From the NCBI RefSeq assembly GCF_022647665.1, contig NZ_CP071872.1:7750001-7814000 (forward strand): a stretch of DNA of 64,000 bases. The letters are read 5' to 3'. Numbering within the stretch: the first letter of the stretch is position 1; each line of letters starts with the position of its first letter. This DNA is from Streptomyces formicae. GTDB lineage: Bacteria > Actinomycetota > Actinomycetes > Streptomycetales > Streptomycetaceae. A model generated the notes under the pieces. The model saw only the letters and a list, made by a program, of their open reading frames with translations, was not told where the DNA came from and searched no databases. A program made the translations under genes and the position numbers. Shown one piece after another: positions 1 through 8,056 of the stretch.

Positions 1-90
1 GTAGTGGACGAAAACATCCGCACCACCGTCGACCGCGATGAAGCCGTAACCCTTCTCCGCGTTGAACCACTTGACGGTGCCCTGAGCCAT
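1..90 (-). CDS. Cold-shock protein, N-terminal part (cut by window edge)
   Basis: The minus-strand reading begins MAQGTVKWFNAEKGYGFI and continues to DVFVHY at the window edge. This is the conserved start of a CspA-type single OB-fold nucleic-acid-binding protein, with the RNP1-like motif KGYGFI and the RNP2-like motif VFVHY. Family members are about 67 residues, so roughly half is visible. A purine-rich ribosome site (AGGGGAGT) precedes the ATG at base 90. Such proteins bind single-stranded RNA or DNA as chaperones in the cytoplasm. Streptomyces carry several copies, so the exact paralogue is not assigned. Confidence 0.93.
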   Translation of the reverse strand, partial: MAQGTVKWFNAEKGYGFIAVDGGADVFVHY

Positions 91-551
91 GCCTAACTCC
101 CCTATTACTGGCCCTTGCACAGGACCGCACTTCGCGGACCCGGGTCAGACCTCACCCCCGGAACAGGCGGAGGCGTGCGCCGGAACGCGTCGACCGCGGC
201 TGAATGTATCTGTCCAACTGCCGTCTGCAACAGGTCAGTCGGACGAGAAATCTGGGCAGCACCGAAAGGCAAATTGGGGAGACTTCCGAGCTTACCGGGC
301 AAGTCGGGCCGGGCAAAGCGCACTTAATGCGCATCAAGCTCGAACACTTTGGCTGCTTCTTATCGCGTGCGAACGCATTCTCATATGCGTCTGGCACACG
401 CAGCGGAGGGGGCTTCCCCAACTCTACCGCGCTCAACCATGCAGAATTGCCCCCTCCGCTTAGCTTGCGGAGGGGGCACTGCGACATTAACGGCTACCGC
501 CGCGGGTGTTCACTCGCGGTGAGGATCGGCCTGAGGCACCGCGCTCGGCGG
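91..551. other. Intergenic leader region with three complementary 11-base segments
   Basis: No convincing gene is seen in these 461 bases between the sulfur-carrier gene and the cold-shock gene, both on the minus strand. The sequence GCGGAGGGGGC occurs at 403-413 and 467-477, and its complement lies at 449-459, so the middle copy can pair with either flanking copy. The rest is less GC-rich than the neighbouring genes. Long untranslated leaders are usual for cold-shock genes, so much of this may be the leader of the gene at 1-90. Confidence 0.6.
449..477 (-). terminator. Probable terminator after the thrC / sulfur-carrier operon
   Basis: An 11-bp perfect inverted repeat (GCCCCCTCCGC at 449-459, GCGGAGGGGGC at 467-477) with a 7-base loop lies about 75 bases beyond the sulfur-carrier stop codon. 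On the minus strand it is followed by AATTC, not a strong U-run. A further copy at 403-413 could compete for the same arm. Confidence 0.6.
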
Positions 552-827
552 TCAGCCCCCGGCGACGGCCGGGATGATCGAGACGCCTGCGCCGTCCGGC
601 GTCACCGTCTCCAGGCCCTGCTCGAAACGGACGTCGTCGTCGTTGACGTACACGTTCACGAAGCGGCGCAGCTTGCCCTGGTCGTCCAGGACGCGGGCGG
701 CGATACCCGTGTGGTTCTTCTCCAGGTCGGCGATGACCTCGGCGAGGGTCGCGCCCTCCGCCGGGACCTCGGCCTTGCCGCCCGTGTAGGTGCGCAGGAT
801 GGTGGGGATGCGGACGTTGACGCTCAT
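552..827 (-). CDS. MoaD/ThiS-family sulfur carrier protein (CysO-like)
   Basis: This 91-residue protein has the ubiquitin-like fold signature of ThiS/MoaD carriers and ends in VAGG, the exposed di-glycine that is adenylated and thiocarboxylated. Its ATG overlaps the stop of threonine synthase by four bases (ATGA), so the two are translationally coupled. In actinobacteria, carriers of this type (CysO) deliver sulfur to O-phosphoserine-derived cysteine synthesis, and in some streptomycetes they also serve natural-product pathways. No matching CysM or Mec protease gene is in the window, so the partner is inferred only. Confidence 0.88.
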   Translation of the reverse strand: MSVNVRIPTILRTYTGGKAEVPAEGATLAEVIADLEKNHTGIAARVLDDQGKLRRFVNVYVNDDDVRFEQGLETVTPDGAGVSIIPAVAGG

Positions 828-2131
828 GCGAGGCCAGCCTCTCGGAAAGAGTCCAGGTTGGGGCTGATGACGGCGGTCATGCCCGTGGTGGGGGCCACCG
901 CGTCAAGGGTCTTCAGGCCGTCGCCGGTGTTGACGACGACCGTCGTGAGGGACGGGTCGATGGCGCCGGCCTCGATCAGCTTCTTCGCGACGCCGAGGGT
1001 CGTACCGCCCGCCGTCTCCGTGAAGATGCCCTCGGTGCGGGCCAGCAGCTTGATGGCGTCCACGATCTGCTCGTCGGTCACGTCCTCGACGGCGCCGCCC
1101 GTGCGGCGGCAGATGTCCAGGACGTAGGGGCCGTCGGCCGGGTTGCCGATGGCGAGCGACTTGGCGATGGTGTCGGGCTTCTGCGGGCGCACGACGTCAT
1201 GGCCGGCCTTGAAGGCGGCGGACACCGGGGAGCAGCCCTCCGCCTGGGCGCCGAAGATCTTGTACGGCTTGTCCTCGACGAGACCGAGCTTGATCAGCTC
1301 CTGAAGCCCCTTGTCGATCTTGGTGAGCTGGGAGCCGGAGGCGATGGGGATGACGATCTGGTCGGGCAGCTGCCAGCCGAGCTGCTCGCAGATCTCGTAC
1401 GCGAGCGTCTTGGAGCCCTCGCCGTAGTACGGGCGCAGATTGACGTTGACGAAGCCCCAGCCCTCGCCCGCCGGGTCACCGATGAGCTCGGAGCAGAAGC
1501 GGTTGACGTCGTCGTAGGTGCCCTCGATACCGACGAGCTCGCCGCCGTATACGGCGGCCATGACGATCTTGCCCTGCTCCAGGTCGTGCGGGATGAAGAC
1601 GCAGGAGCGGAAGCCGGCGCGGGCGGCGGCAGCACCGACGGCGCCCGCCAGGTTGCCCGTGGACGAGCAGGACAGGGTGGTGAAGCCGAAGGCGCGGGCG
1701 GCCTCGAGGGCCTGGGCGACGACGCGGTCCTTGAAGGAGTGGGTCGGGTTTCCGGAGTCGTCCTTGACGAAGAGCCTGCCCCGCTCGACGCCCAGCTCGC
1801 GGGCGAGGTTGTCGGCCTGGACGAGCTTGGTCCAGCCCGGGTTCAGGTTCGGCTTGGTGGCCACGTCGGCGGGGACGGGCAGCAGCGGCGCGTAGCGCCA
1901 GATGCTGGCGGGGCCGTTCTCGATCTGCTTGCGCAGGGCTGACCCAGTAGGAAATGTCGCAGTGGCGCTCGGCAGGTCGTACGCATACTTGACTTCGAGC
2001 GGCCCGAAACACAGCTCGCAGGCGAAGATCGGCCCGAGCGCGAAGACCTCGCCGCATTCGCGGCAGGAAAGTCCGGAGGCAGGCCCGAGATCAACGGTGC
2101 CGGTGGTGGATGCAACGGTCTGTACAGCCAT
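824..2131 (-). CDS. thrC: Threonine synthase
   Basis: This 435-residue PLP enzyme converts O-phospho-L-homoserine to L-threonine. An N-terminal CxxC pair at Cys23/Cys26 and a second at Cys38/Cys41 form a small zinc-ribbon-like segment, as in many bacterial members. The PLP lysine lies in HSFKDR (Lys134), and the fold-type II core follows. The ATG at 2131 is chosen because homology-like sequence begins MAVQTVAS and an AAAGGG tract precedes it. An in-frame ATG at 2179 would add 16 atypical residues. It is the first gene of a two-gene operon with the sulfur carrier. Confidence 0.95.
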   Translation of the reverse strand: MAVQTVASTTGTVDLGPASGLSCRECGEVFALGPIFACELCFGPLEVKYAYDLPSATATFPTGSALRKQIENGPASIWRYAPLLPVPADVATKPNLNPGWTKLVQADNLARELGVERGRLFVKDDSGNPTHSFKDRVVAQALEAARAFGFTTLSCSSTGNLAGAVGAAAARAGFRSCVFIPHDLEQGKIVMAAVYGGELVGIEGTYDDVNRFCSELIGDPAGEGWGFVNVNLRPYYGEGSKTLAYEICEQLGWQLPDQIVIPIASGSQLTKIDKGLQELIKLGLVEDKPYKIFGAQAEGCSPVSAAFKAGHDVVRPQKPDTIAKSLAIGNPADGPYVLDICRRTGGAVEDVTDEQIVDAIKLLARTEGIFTETAGGTTLGVAKKLIEAGAIDPSLTTVVVNTGDGLKTLDAVAPTTGMTAVISPNLDSFREAGLA

Positions 2132-2427
2132 GGAGGCGAGGCCCTTTCTCCTCATCTTCCTCATGGCGCATCTCGCCATGAGACGGATTTGGCACCTTCC
2201 CTAGCCGGGAGCCTCGCGCGCGTGACCGCAACGGAGAAACCGACTGGAGGGTTGCCGGGGCTTCAACGGGCCGTATCCCTCTGCCCCTCTGGATGAGCGG
2301 TATGTGATTGTCGGCGTGACGACCCCGACATGCCCCCCGGCATGCGATGGTCGTCCGCGTTGTTCAAGACTGTAACCGAACCCCCGGACGCTTGAGATGG
2401 TCGTCCGATCCGCGAGATGGAGATCAC

Positions 2428-3453
2428 GTGCTGGAAGAGGTGGAGCGCTGGCTGGCCCGACGGTCCTGGTCCGTGGCAGACCGCCCGCTCGACCAGCTCG
2501 TCGCCGCGAAGCGTGCCGCCGGGCGCGATACGTCCGTCAGTGTGGTGCTGCCGGCGCTGAACGAGGAGGCGACGGTCGGCGAGATCGTCTCCGTGATCCG
2601 GCGCGAGCTGATGACGGAGGCCGTGCCGCTCGTGGACGAGCTGGTCGTCGTCGACTCGGGCTCGACGGACCGCACGTCCGAGGTCGCGGCCCGGGCGGGC
2701 GCCCGGGTGGTGCACCGGGACGCGATCCTCCCGCGGATACCGGCCGTGCCGGGCAAGGGCGAGGTGCTGTGGCGCTCGCTGCTGGTGACCGGCGGGGACA
2801 TCGTCTGCTTCGTGGACGCGGACCTGAAGGAGTTCTCCGCCGACTTCGTCTCCGGGATCGTCGGCCCGCTGCTGACCGATCCGGACGTGCAGTTCGTGAA
2901 GGCGATGTACGACCGGCCGCTGGCCGGTGCGCCGGGCGGGGGCGGCCGTCCCGGCGGGGCCGAGCAGGGAGGCCGGGTGACCGAGCTGGTCGCGCGGCCG
3001 CTGCTCAATCTGCACTGGCCGCAGCTGGCGGGGTTCGTCCAGCCGCTGGGCGGGGAGTACGCGGCGCGGCGCTCGCTGCTGGAGCGGCTGCCGTTCCCCG
3101 TCGGGTACGGGGTGGAGCTGGGCCTGCTGGTCGACGCGCTGCACACGGTCGGCCTCGACGCGCTGGCGCAGGTGGACGTGGGCGTACGGCTGCACCGCCA
3201 CCAGGACGGGCAGGCGCTGGGGCGGATGGCGGCGGCTATCTACCGTACGGCCCAACTGCGGCTGTTCCGCGGTCACTTGGTGCGGCCCGCGCTGACGCAG
3301 TTCGAGCGGGGCGAGGGCGGCTTCGTCCCGCGGACGCATGCGGTGGACACGGAGGAGCGGCCGCCGATGGCGGAGATCGCGGAGTACGCGGCGCGCCACC
3401 TGCGGGGTGGACACGGGGGCACCACCGGGCGGCGTAACACGGGCGCGGCGTAA
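2428..3453 (+). CDS. gpgS: Glucosyl-3-phosphoglycerate synthase (GT81)
   Basis: This 341-residue glycosyltransferase moves glucose from an NDP-glucose donor onto 3-phosphoglycerate, the first step to glucosylglycerate and, in mycobacteria, methylglucose lipopolysaccharide. Visible GT-A features are SVVLPALNEE near the start, DSGSTDRT, and the metal-binding DAD of FVDADLKEF. GGEYAARR and the GVELGLLVD segment of the acceptor side follow. The GTG at 2428 is preferred because GGAG lies five bases upstream; an ATG at 2347 in the same frame would add 27 residues with no family resemblance. No GpgP phosphatase is nearby. Confidence 0.88.
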   Translation: MLEEVERWLARRSWSVADRPLDQLVAAKRAAGRDTSVSVVLPALNEEATVGEIVSVIRRELMTEAVPLVDELVVVDSGSTDRTSEVAARAGARVVHRDAILPRIPAVPGKGEVLWRSLLVTGGDIVCFVDADLKEFSADFVSGIVGPLLTDPDVQFVKAMYDRPLAGAPGGGGRPGGAEQGGRVTELVARPLLNLHWPQLAGFVQPLGGEYAARRSLLERLPFPVGYGVELGLLVDALHTVGLDALAQVDVGVRLHRHQDGQALGRMAAAIYRTAQLRLFRGHLVRPALTQFERGEGGFVPRTHAVDTEERPPMAEIAEYAARHLRGGHGGTTGRRNTGAA

Positions 3454-3491
3454 CCGCTTCAGCTCGATGGGATTGTCTAAATTTCGGACTT

Positions 3492-5237
3492 ATGGGCTAT
3501 GTCAGACGAATGGGCGCTCGGCGCCTTGATTCCAGGTTTCCCAGGTCCCCCAGGTCCTCCGGGCCTGGCGGGTCTTCCAGGGCGTCCCGTTCCGTCGGGG
3601 CCCTGACGCTCCTCACGGCCGTCTCCACCGCGTCGGCCCTCGCGATCGGGCTTCCCGCCCCCGGCCGGGCGGCCGCCGAGACCGCAACCGCGTTCGAAAA
3701 GCGCTACGGCGCATCGCTGTACGGCGACTTCACCACCACCGGCGGTACGGTCCCCGGCTGCCCGGACACCCCCGGCGACACGGCCGCCCCGTGCGCGGGC
3801 GGCGCGGCGTCCCGGGGCGGCGCCGGCCAGGTCGTGCTCCCGCGGGGCGCGCGGGTCGCGTACGCCCGGCTGTTCTGGGGCGGCAACGACGGCACCTACC
3901 GCGACCGGGACCCGGAGGGCGCGGTGCTCCAGCGCTGCGCCGCCACCGGGGCGGACGACGTGACCCGGTCCCCCGGCGCCCCGCTCGCCGCCGTCCCCGC
4001 GATCGGCGTCAACGGTGCCGCACCGGCCAAGGTCGACGCCGAGGACCTGGTCAGGGACCAGGAATCGGTCACCGGAGCCCACTACTACACCGGCGAGGCC
4101 GACGTCACCGCCGCCTTCGACGGGGTCACCGGCTCCGGCTCCCCGGTACCGGTCGCGGTCGGCGGCGTCTGGACGGCGGCGGGGCGGGGCTGCGTCGCGG
4201 GCTGGTCGCTCACGGTCGTCTACGCGTACGACGGCCCGAACGAGACGTACGCCCCCGAGCGGCGCCATGTCGCCGTCTACGGCGGGCACGTCCTGCGGCG
4301 GCCCCCGTCCGCCACGTCCACGACGGCCGTGCCGGTCAGCGGCTTCCAGCGCGCCGGCGGGAAGGTCCGTACGTCCGTGACGGCCTTCCGCGGCGACCGG
4401 GAGAACCTGAGCGTCGACGACGAGGAGTTCGACCTCCCGAAGAGCGCGCTCGGCACGGTCCCGTACACCGTCGAACCGGGTGGCGGCACGAACGGGGCGA
4501 ACGGCGGCACGTACCTCGCGTCGGCGCTCGCCGTCTCCGCCCCGGTGGCCGATCTGGAGATCGCCAAGACGGCCTCGAAGACGTCGGTCAGGCCCGGCGA
4601 CACGGTGACGTACACCATCACGGCGAAGAACGCGGGCGAGACGGACCTGCCTGAGGTGCGCTTCACCGACGACCTCGCCGAGAACCTCGACGACGCCGTG
4701 TACGACGACAACGCCAAGGCCTCGGCCGGGACGGTCGGCTACGAGGAACCCCGGCTCGCCTACACCGGCGCGCTGGCGGCCGGGGAGTCGGTGACCGTGA
4801 CGTACTCGGTCACCGTCGACGAGGAGGGCACCGGGGACGGGAGGCTCCACAACACCGTGGTGGCGGACACGGCGCGGTCCAACTGCGAGGAGGGCAGCGA
4901 GGACGGACCGTGCGCGGTGACGCCGGAGGTCGGCCGGCGCGCGGACGCGGAGTCCGGTGGGACGGACTCCGCGGTGACGGAGTGGGACACCGGGGCGGGC
5001 CCGGGCGTGGGCGCCGTGCAGGGGCGGCCGGCCCAGCCCGCGCCGGGTCCGGAAGGGGTGGCCGCGGACAGGTCGGCGCCCGCCGTCGGCGCCACGTACG
5101 GCAGCACCGGCCAGCTCGCGGCCACCGGTGCCAGCGCCGAGCAGTTGTGGCTGCTGGGCGGCGTCGCCGTGGCCCTCACCGCGGCCGGCGCGATCGCGCT
5201 CGCCGCGACCCGCGGCCGCCGTCGCGGCCACCACTGA
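3492..5237 (+). CDS. Secreted surface protein with DUF11 domain and LAATG sorting signal
   Basis: This protein of about 581 residues has a positively charged N-region, a hydrophobic stretch (GALTLLTAVSTASALAIG) ending in an AAA-type cleavage site, and a large extracellular part. Near residues 350-450 is a DUF11-type repeat (ADLEIAKTASKTSVRPGDT, then VTYTITAKNAG). The C-terminus has LAATG, a hydrophobic helix and RGRRRGHH, the arrangement used by class E sortases, which prefer LAXTG. It is therefore probably attached to peptidoglycan. No sortase gene is in the window. The start is uncertain: ATG codons at 3492 and 3510 are both possible. The function is unknown. Confidence 0.85.
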   Translation: MGYVRRMGARRLDSRFPRSPRSSGPGGSSRASRSVGALTLLTAVSTASALAIGLPAPGRAAAETATAFEKRYGASLYGDFTTTGGTVPGCPDTPGDTAAPCAGGAASRGGAGQVVLPRGARVAYARLFWGGNDGTYRDRDPEGAVLQRCAATGADDVTRSPGAPLAAVPAIGVNGAAPAKVDAEDLVRDQESVTGAHYYTGEADVTAAFDGVTGSGSPVPVAVGGVWTAAGRGCVAGWSLTVVYAYDGPNETYAPERRHVAVYGGHVLRRPPSATSTTAVPVSGFQRAGGKVRTSVTAFRGDRENLSVDDEEFDLPKSALGTVPYTVEPGGGTNGANGGTYLASALAVSAPVADLEIAKTASKTSVRPGDTVTYTITAKNAGETDLPEVRFTDDLAENLDDAVYDDNAKASAGTVGYEEPRLAYTGALAAGESVTVTYSVTVDEEGTGDGRLHNTVVADTARSNCEEGSEDGPCAVTPEVGRRADAESGGTDSAVTEWDTGAGPGVGAVQGRPAQPAPGPEGVAADRSAPAVGATYGSTGQLAATGASAEQLWLLGGVAVALTAAGAIALAATRGRRRGHH

Positions 5238-5246
5238 ACGAGTGAG

Positions 5247-5284
5247 CGTACGGCCGGACTCCACCGGCGAAGTCCGGCCGTACG
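5247..5284 (+). terminator. Terminator after the LAATG surface protein
   Basis: A 14-bp perfect stem (CGTACGGCCGGACT at 5247-5260, complement at 5271-5284) with a 10-base loop is followed by TTTGAG. It starts ten bases after the stop codon. Confidence 0.8.
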
Positions 5285-5319
5285 TTTGAGCGGTTACCGG
5301 AAGGGCTAGGTTTCGCGAC

Positions 5320-6834
5320 ATGGTCTCCGAGCACGCTGACTCCGAGAACGATCCGGGGCGTCACGGGCGTCCCGAGCGCGCGGCGCAGGTGCTCGTCGCC
5401 TCCAACCGCGGTCCCGTCACCTACGCCCTGCGCGATGACGGCACGCTCGACGCGCGCCGTGGCGGCGGCGGGCTGGTCTCCGGCCTCTCGGCGATCGGTC
5501 CCGACGCGGGCGCGCTGTGGGTGTGCTCGGCGCTGGGCGACGGCGACCGGGAGGCGGTGCGGCGCGGCGTCGCCGAACCGGGCGTGCGGATGCTCGCGAT
5601 CGACGCGGCCGTGCACGCCGACGCGTACAACGGCATCGCGAACTCGGTGCTGTGGTTCGTCCACCACATGCTCTACCAGACGCCGCTGGAGCCGGTCTTC
5701 GACGCCGAGTTCCGGCGGCAGTGGGGCGCGTACCGCACGTACAACCGCGCCTTCGCGGAGGCACTGGCGGCGGAGGCGGCGCCCGGCGCGGCCGTGCTGA
5801 TCCAGGACTACCATCTGGCGCTCGCGCCCGGCATGCTCCGCGAGCACCGCCCCGACCTGCGGATCGGGCACTTCTCGCACACGCCGTGGGCGCCGCCCGA
5901 GTACTTCCGGATGCTGCCGGACGACGTCGCCGAGGAGCTGCTCCTCGGGATGCTGGGCGCGGACCGGCTGGGCTTCCTCACCGAGCGGTGGGCGAAGACC
6001 TTCATGCGGACCTGCCCGTCCGTGCTGGGGCCCTACGACGTCGTGCCGTCCTGGCCGAAGGACCAGGCGCCCAGCGTCACCGTCCGCGGTCCCGGGCCCG
6101 CCCACGGCCGCACCTGGATCGGGGTGCACGGGCTGGGCGCGGACGCGGAGTTCCTGCGCCGGCGCTCGCACGAGCCGGACGTCGAGCAGCGGATGGCCGC
6201 CCTGCGCGACGAGATCGGCGCGGGCCGCCGGGTCATCGTGCGGGTCGACAGGACCGAGCTGTCCAAGAACATCGTCCGCGGCCTGCTGGCGTACCGGACG
6301 CTGCTCGACGAGCACCCCGAGTGGCGCGAGCGCGTCGTCCACGTGGCCTTCGCCTATCCGTCCCGGCAGGATCTGGCCGTCTACCGCGACTACACGGCGG
6401 AGGTCTCGCGGATCGCCGCCGAGATCAACGAGCGGTACGGGACGGCCGGCTGGACGCCCGTCGTCCTGCACGTCAAGGACGACTTCGCGCGGTCGCTCGC
6501 CGCGTACCGGCTGGCGGACGTGGCGCTGGTCAACCCGATCCGGGACGGGATGAACCTCGTCGCCAAGGAGATCCCGGTCGTCTCGGACGCCGGCTGCACG
6601 CTGGTGCTGTCCCGGGAGGCGGGCGCGTACGAGGAGCTCCACGAGGAGGCGATCGTCGTCAACCCGTACGACGTCAGCGGCACCGCCACGGCGCTCCACC
6701 AGGCCCTGTCCCTGCCGGACGGCGAGCGCGCGGAGCGCACCAAGCGACTGGCCGCCGCGGCGACGGCGCTGCCGCCGCAGCAGTGGTTCCTGGACCAGCT
6801 GCACGCCCTGGAGGAGCTGGGCGAGGGCGAGTGA
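5320..6834 (+). CDS. otsA: Trehalose-6-phosphate synthase
   Basis: This 504-residue GT20 retaining glycosyltransferase makes trehalose-6-phosphate from NDP-glucose and glucose-6-phosphate. The phosphate-binding GGGG loop with LVSG is near residues 48-55. QDYHLAL and HFSHTPWAP carry conserved active-site residues. VDRTELSKN corresponds to the usual VDRLDYTKG, and DGMNLVAKE is the donor-binding loop. It faces otsB convergently at 6903. Two-step trehalose synthesis supports osmotic protection and spore storage in streptomycetes. Confidence 0.93.
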   Translation: MVSEHADSENDPGRHGRPERAAQVLVASNRGPVTYALRDDGTLDARRGGGGLVSGLSAIGPDAGALWVCSALGDGDREAVRRGVAEPGVRMLAIDAAVHADAYNGIANSVLWFVHHMLYQTPLEPVFDAEFRRQWGAYRTYNRAFAEALAAEAAPGAAVLIQDYHLALAPGMLREHRPDLRIGHFSHTPWAPPEYFRMLPDDVAEELLLGMLGADRLGFLTERWAKTFMRTCPSVLGPYDVVPSWPKDQAPSVTVRGPGPAHGRTWIGVHGLGADAEFLRRRSHEPDVEQRMAALRDEIGAGRRVIVRVDRTELSKNIVRGLLAYRTLLDEHPEWRERVVHVAFAYPSRQDLAVYRDYTAEVSRIAAEINERYGTAGWTPVVLHVKDDFARSLAAYRLADVALVNPIRDGMNLVAKEIPVVSDAGCTLVLSREAGAYEELHEEAIVVNPYDVSGTATALHQALSLPDGERAERTKRLAAAATALPPQQWFLDQLHALEELGEGE

Positions 6835-6902
6835 CCCGCGCGCCTGCCCGGCCATGGGGCTACGGGGCCTACGGGTGGGTCCGGCTAAGGGCGGGACACC
6901 CC

Positions 6903-7745
6903 CTAAGGGCGGGGCAGGCGCTCGGCGAGGGCGGCGAGGTACGCGACGACCTCGGCCGGGCCCGGGAGCAGCACGTCGGCGCGCTCGGCGAGCTCCGGGA
7001 CATCGGCGCTGCCGCTGCACAGCAGCAGCCCCGGCACCCCGTCGGAGCGGAGCTTCTCGACGGCGGCGTAGGCGGCGAGATCGCCGAGGTCGTCGCCCGC
7101 GTACAGGACGGCTGCGGCCTGGTGCTCGCGTACGTACTCGAGGAGCGCGACGCCCTTGTCGACGCCGGGCGGGCGCAGCTCCAGGACGAGCCGGCCCGGC
7201 TCGACGATCAGCCCGTGGCGGGCGGCCAGCCCGGCGACGGGCTCGCGCAGGGCCTCGAAGGCGGCCTGCGGGTCGGAGGCGCGGCGGGTGTGGACGGCGA
7301 CCGCGCGGCCCTTCTCCTCGATCCAGATGCCTTCCCAGGCGCCGAGCGAGTCGAGGAATCCGGGCAGCTCGGCCCGGACGGCGGCGACGCCGGGGTGCGG
7401 GGCGGGCGCGTGGACCGTACCGCTGACGGCGTCCCAGTGCTCGGCGCCGTAATGCCCGAGCACGACGAGGTGCTCCAGTCCCGGGACCCCGGCGAAGCCG
7501 CCGTACCGTACGGCGACGCCGGCCGGGCGGCCGGTCAGCACGGCCACGGACGCCACGCGCGGCGCGAGCGCGGCGATCGCGGGGACGGCGCCGGGATGGG
7601 CGCGGGCCTGCTCGGGGTCGGGCACGATCTCGGCGAGCGTGCCGTCGAAGTCCAGGGCGACCACGGTCTCCCGCGGCCGTTCGAGAATCGCGGCGAGGCC
7701 GTCGCGTCCGGCGGGCGTGATCGGCTCCGGCAGTTGGCTCCCCAT
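6903..7745 (-). CDS. otsB: Trehalose-6-phosphate phosphatase
   Basis: This 280-residue HAD-superfamily phosphatase removes phosphate from trehalose-6-phosphate. The nucleophile motif is VALDFDGTLAEI (DxDGT), motif II is VLTGR, PPGVDKG supplies the conserved lysine, and LYAGDDLGD is the metal-binding motif IV. The ATG at 7745 (MGSQLPEP) sits ten bases after the stop of the upstream DUF3263 gene, so the two are co-transcribed. A longer in-frame reading to 7985 overlaps that gene and is rejected. Confidence 0.93.
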   Translation of the reverse strand: MGSQLPEPITPAGRDGLAAILERPRETVVALDFDGTLAEIVPDPEQARAHPGAVPAIAALAPRVASVAVLTGRPAGVAVRYGGFAGVPGLEHLVVLGHYGAEHWDAVSGTVHAPAPHPGVAAVRAELPGFLDSLGAWEGIWIEEKGRAVAVHTRRASDPQAAFEALREPVAGLAARHGLIVEPGRLVLELRPPGVDKGVALLEYVREHQAAAVLYAGDDLGDLAAYAAVEKLRSDGVPGLLLCSGSADVPELAERADVLLPGPAEVVAYLAALAERLPRP

Positions 7746-7755
7746 GCCCCCGACC

Positions 7756-7992
7756 CTATCGGCGCTCGCGCCGGGCGTCCCGTACTCGTCGCAGACGGTT
7801 GACGGTGACGGGGTCGTGGGCGAGGGCGCGGGGGTCGTCGAGGAGGGCGTTGAGCAGCTGGTAGTAGCGGGTGGGCGACATTCCCAGCTGCTCCCGTACG
7901 ACGCGCTCCTTCGCGCCCGGGCCGGGCCAGTCGGTGCGCTCCAGACGCAGGACGGCGCGGTCGCGCTCGGAAAGCTCGTCGGCATCGGTCAT
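7756..7992 (-). CDS. DUF3263 small protein, putative DNA-binding
   Basis: This 78-residue basic protein carries the DUF3263 signature: ERDRAVLRLERTDWPGPGAKE, then a helix-turn-helix-like segment around MSPTRYYQLLNALLDDP. DUF3263 proteins are restricted to actinobacteria and are thought to bind DNA. It lies directly upstream of otsB and may be in one transcript with it. No target is known. Confidence 0.85.
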   Translation of the reverse strand: MTDADELSERDRAVLRLERTDWPGPGAKERVVREQLGMSPTRYYQLLNALLDDPRALAHDPVTVNRLRRVRDARRERR

Positions 7993-8056
7993 ATGAGCAA
8001 CATAGTGCGCGCGGCCGTACGGCTTCCCGGGCGGATGCCGAGGAGCTCCCCCGCCG

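Noticed and set aside
3477..5321. Long minus-strand open frame opposite the surface protein
   Set aside because: It is an antisense shadow from high GC at third positions; its translation is low-complexity with no family signature and no ribosome site.
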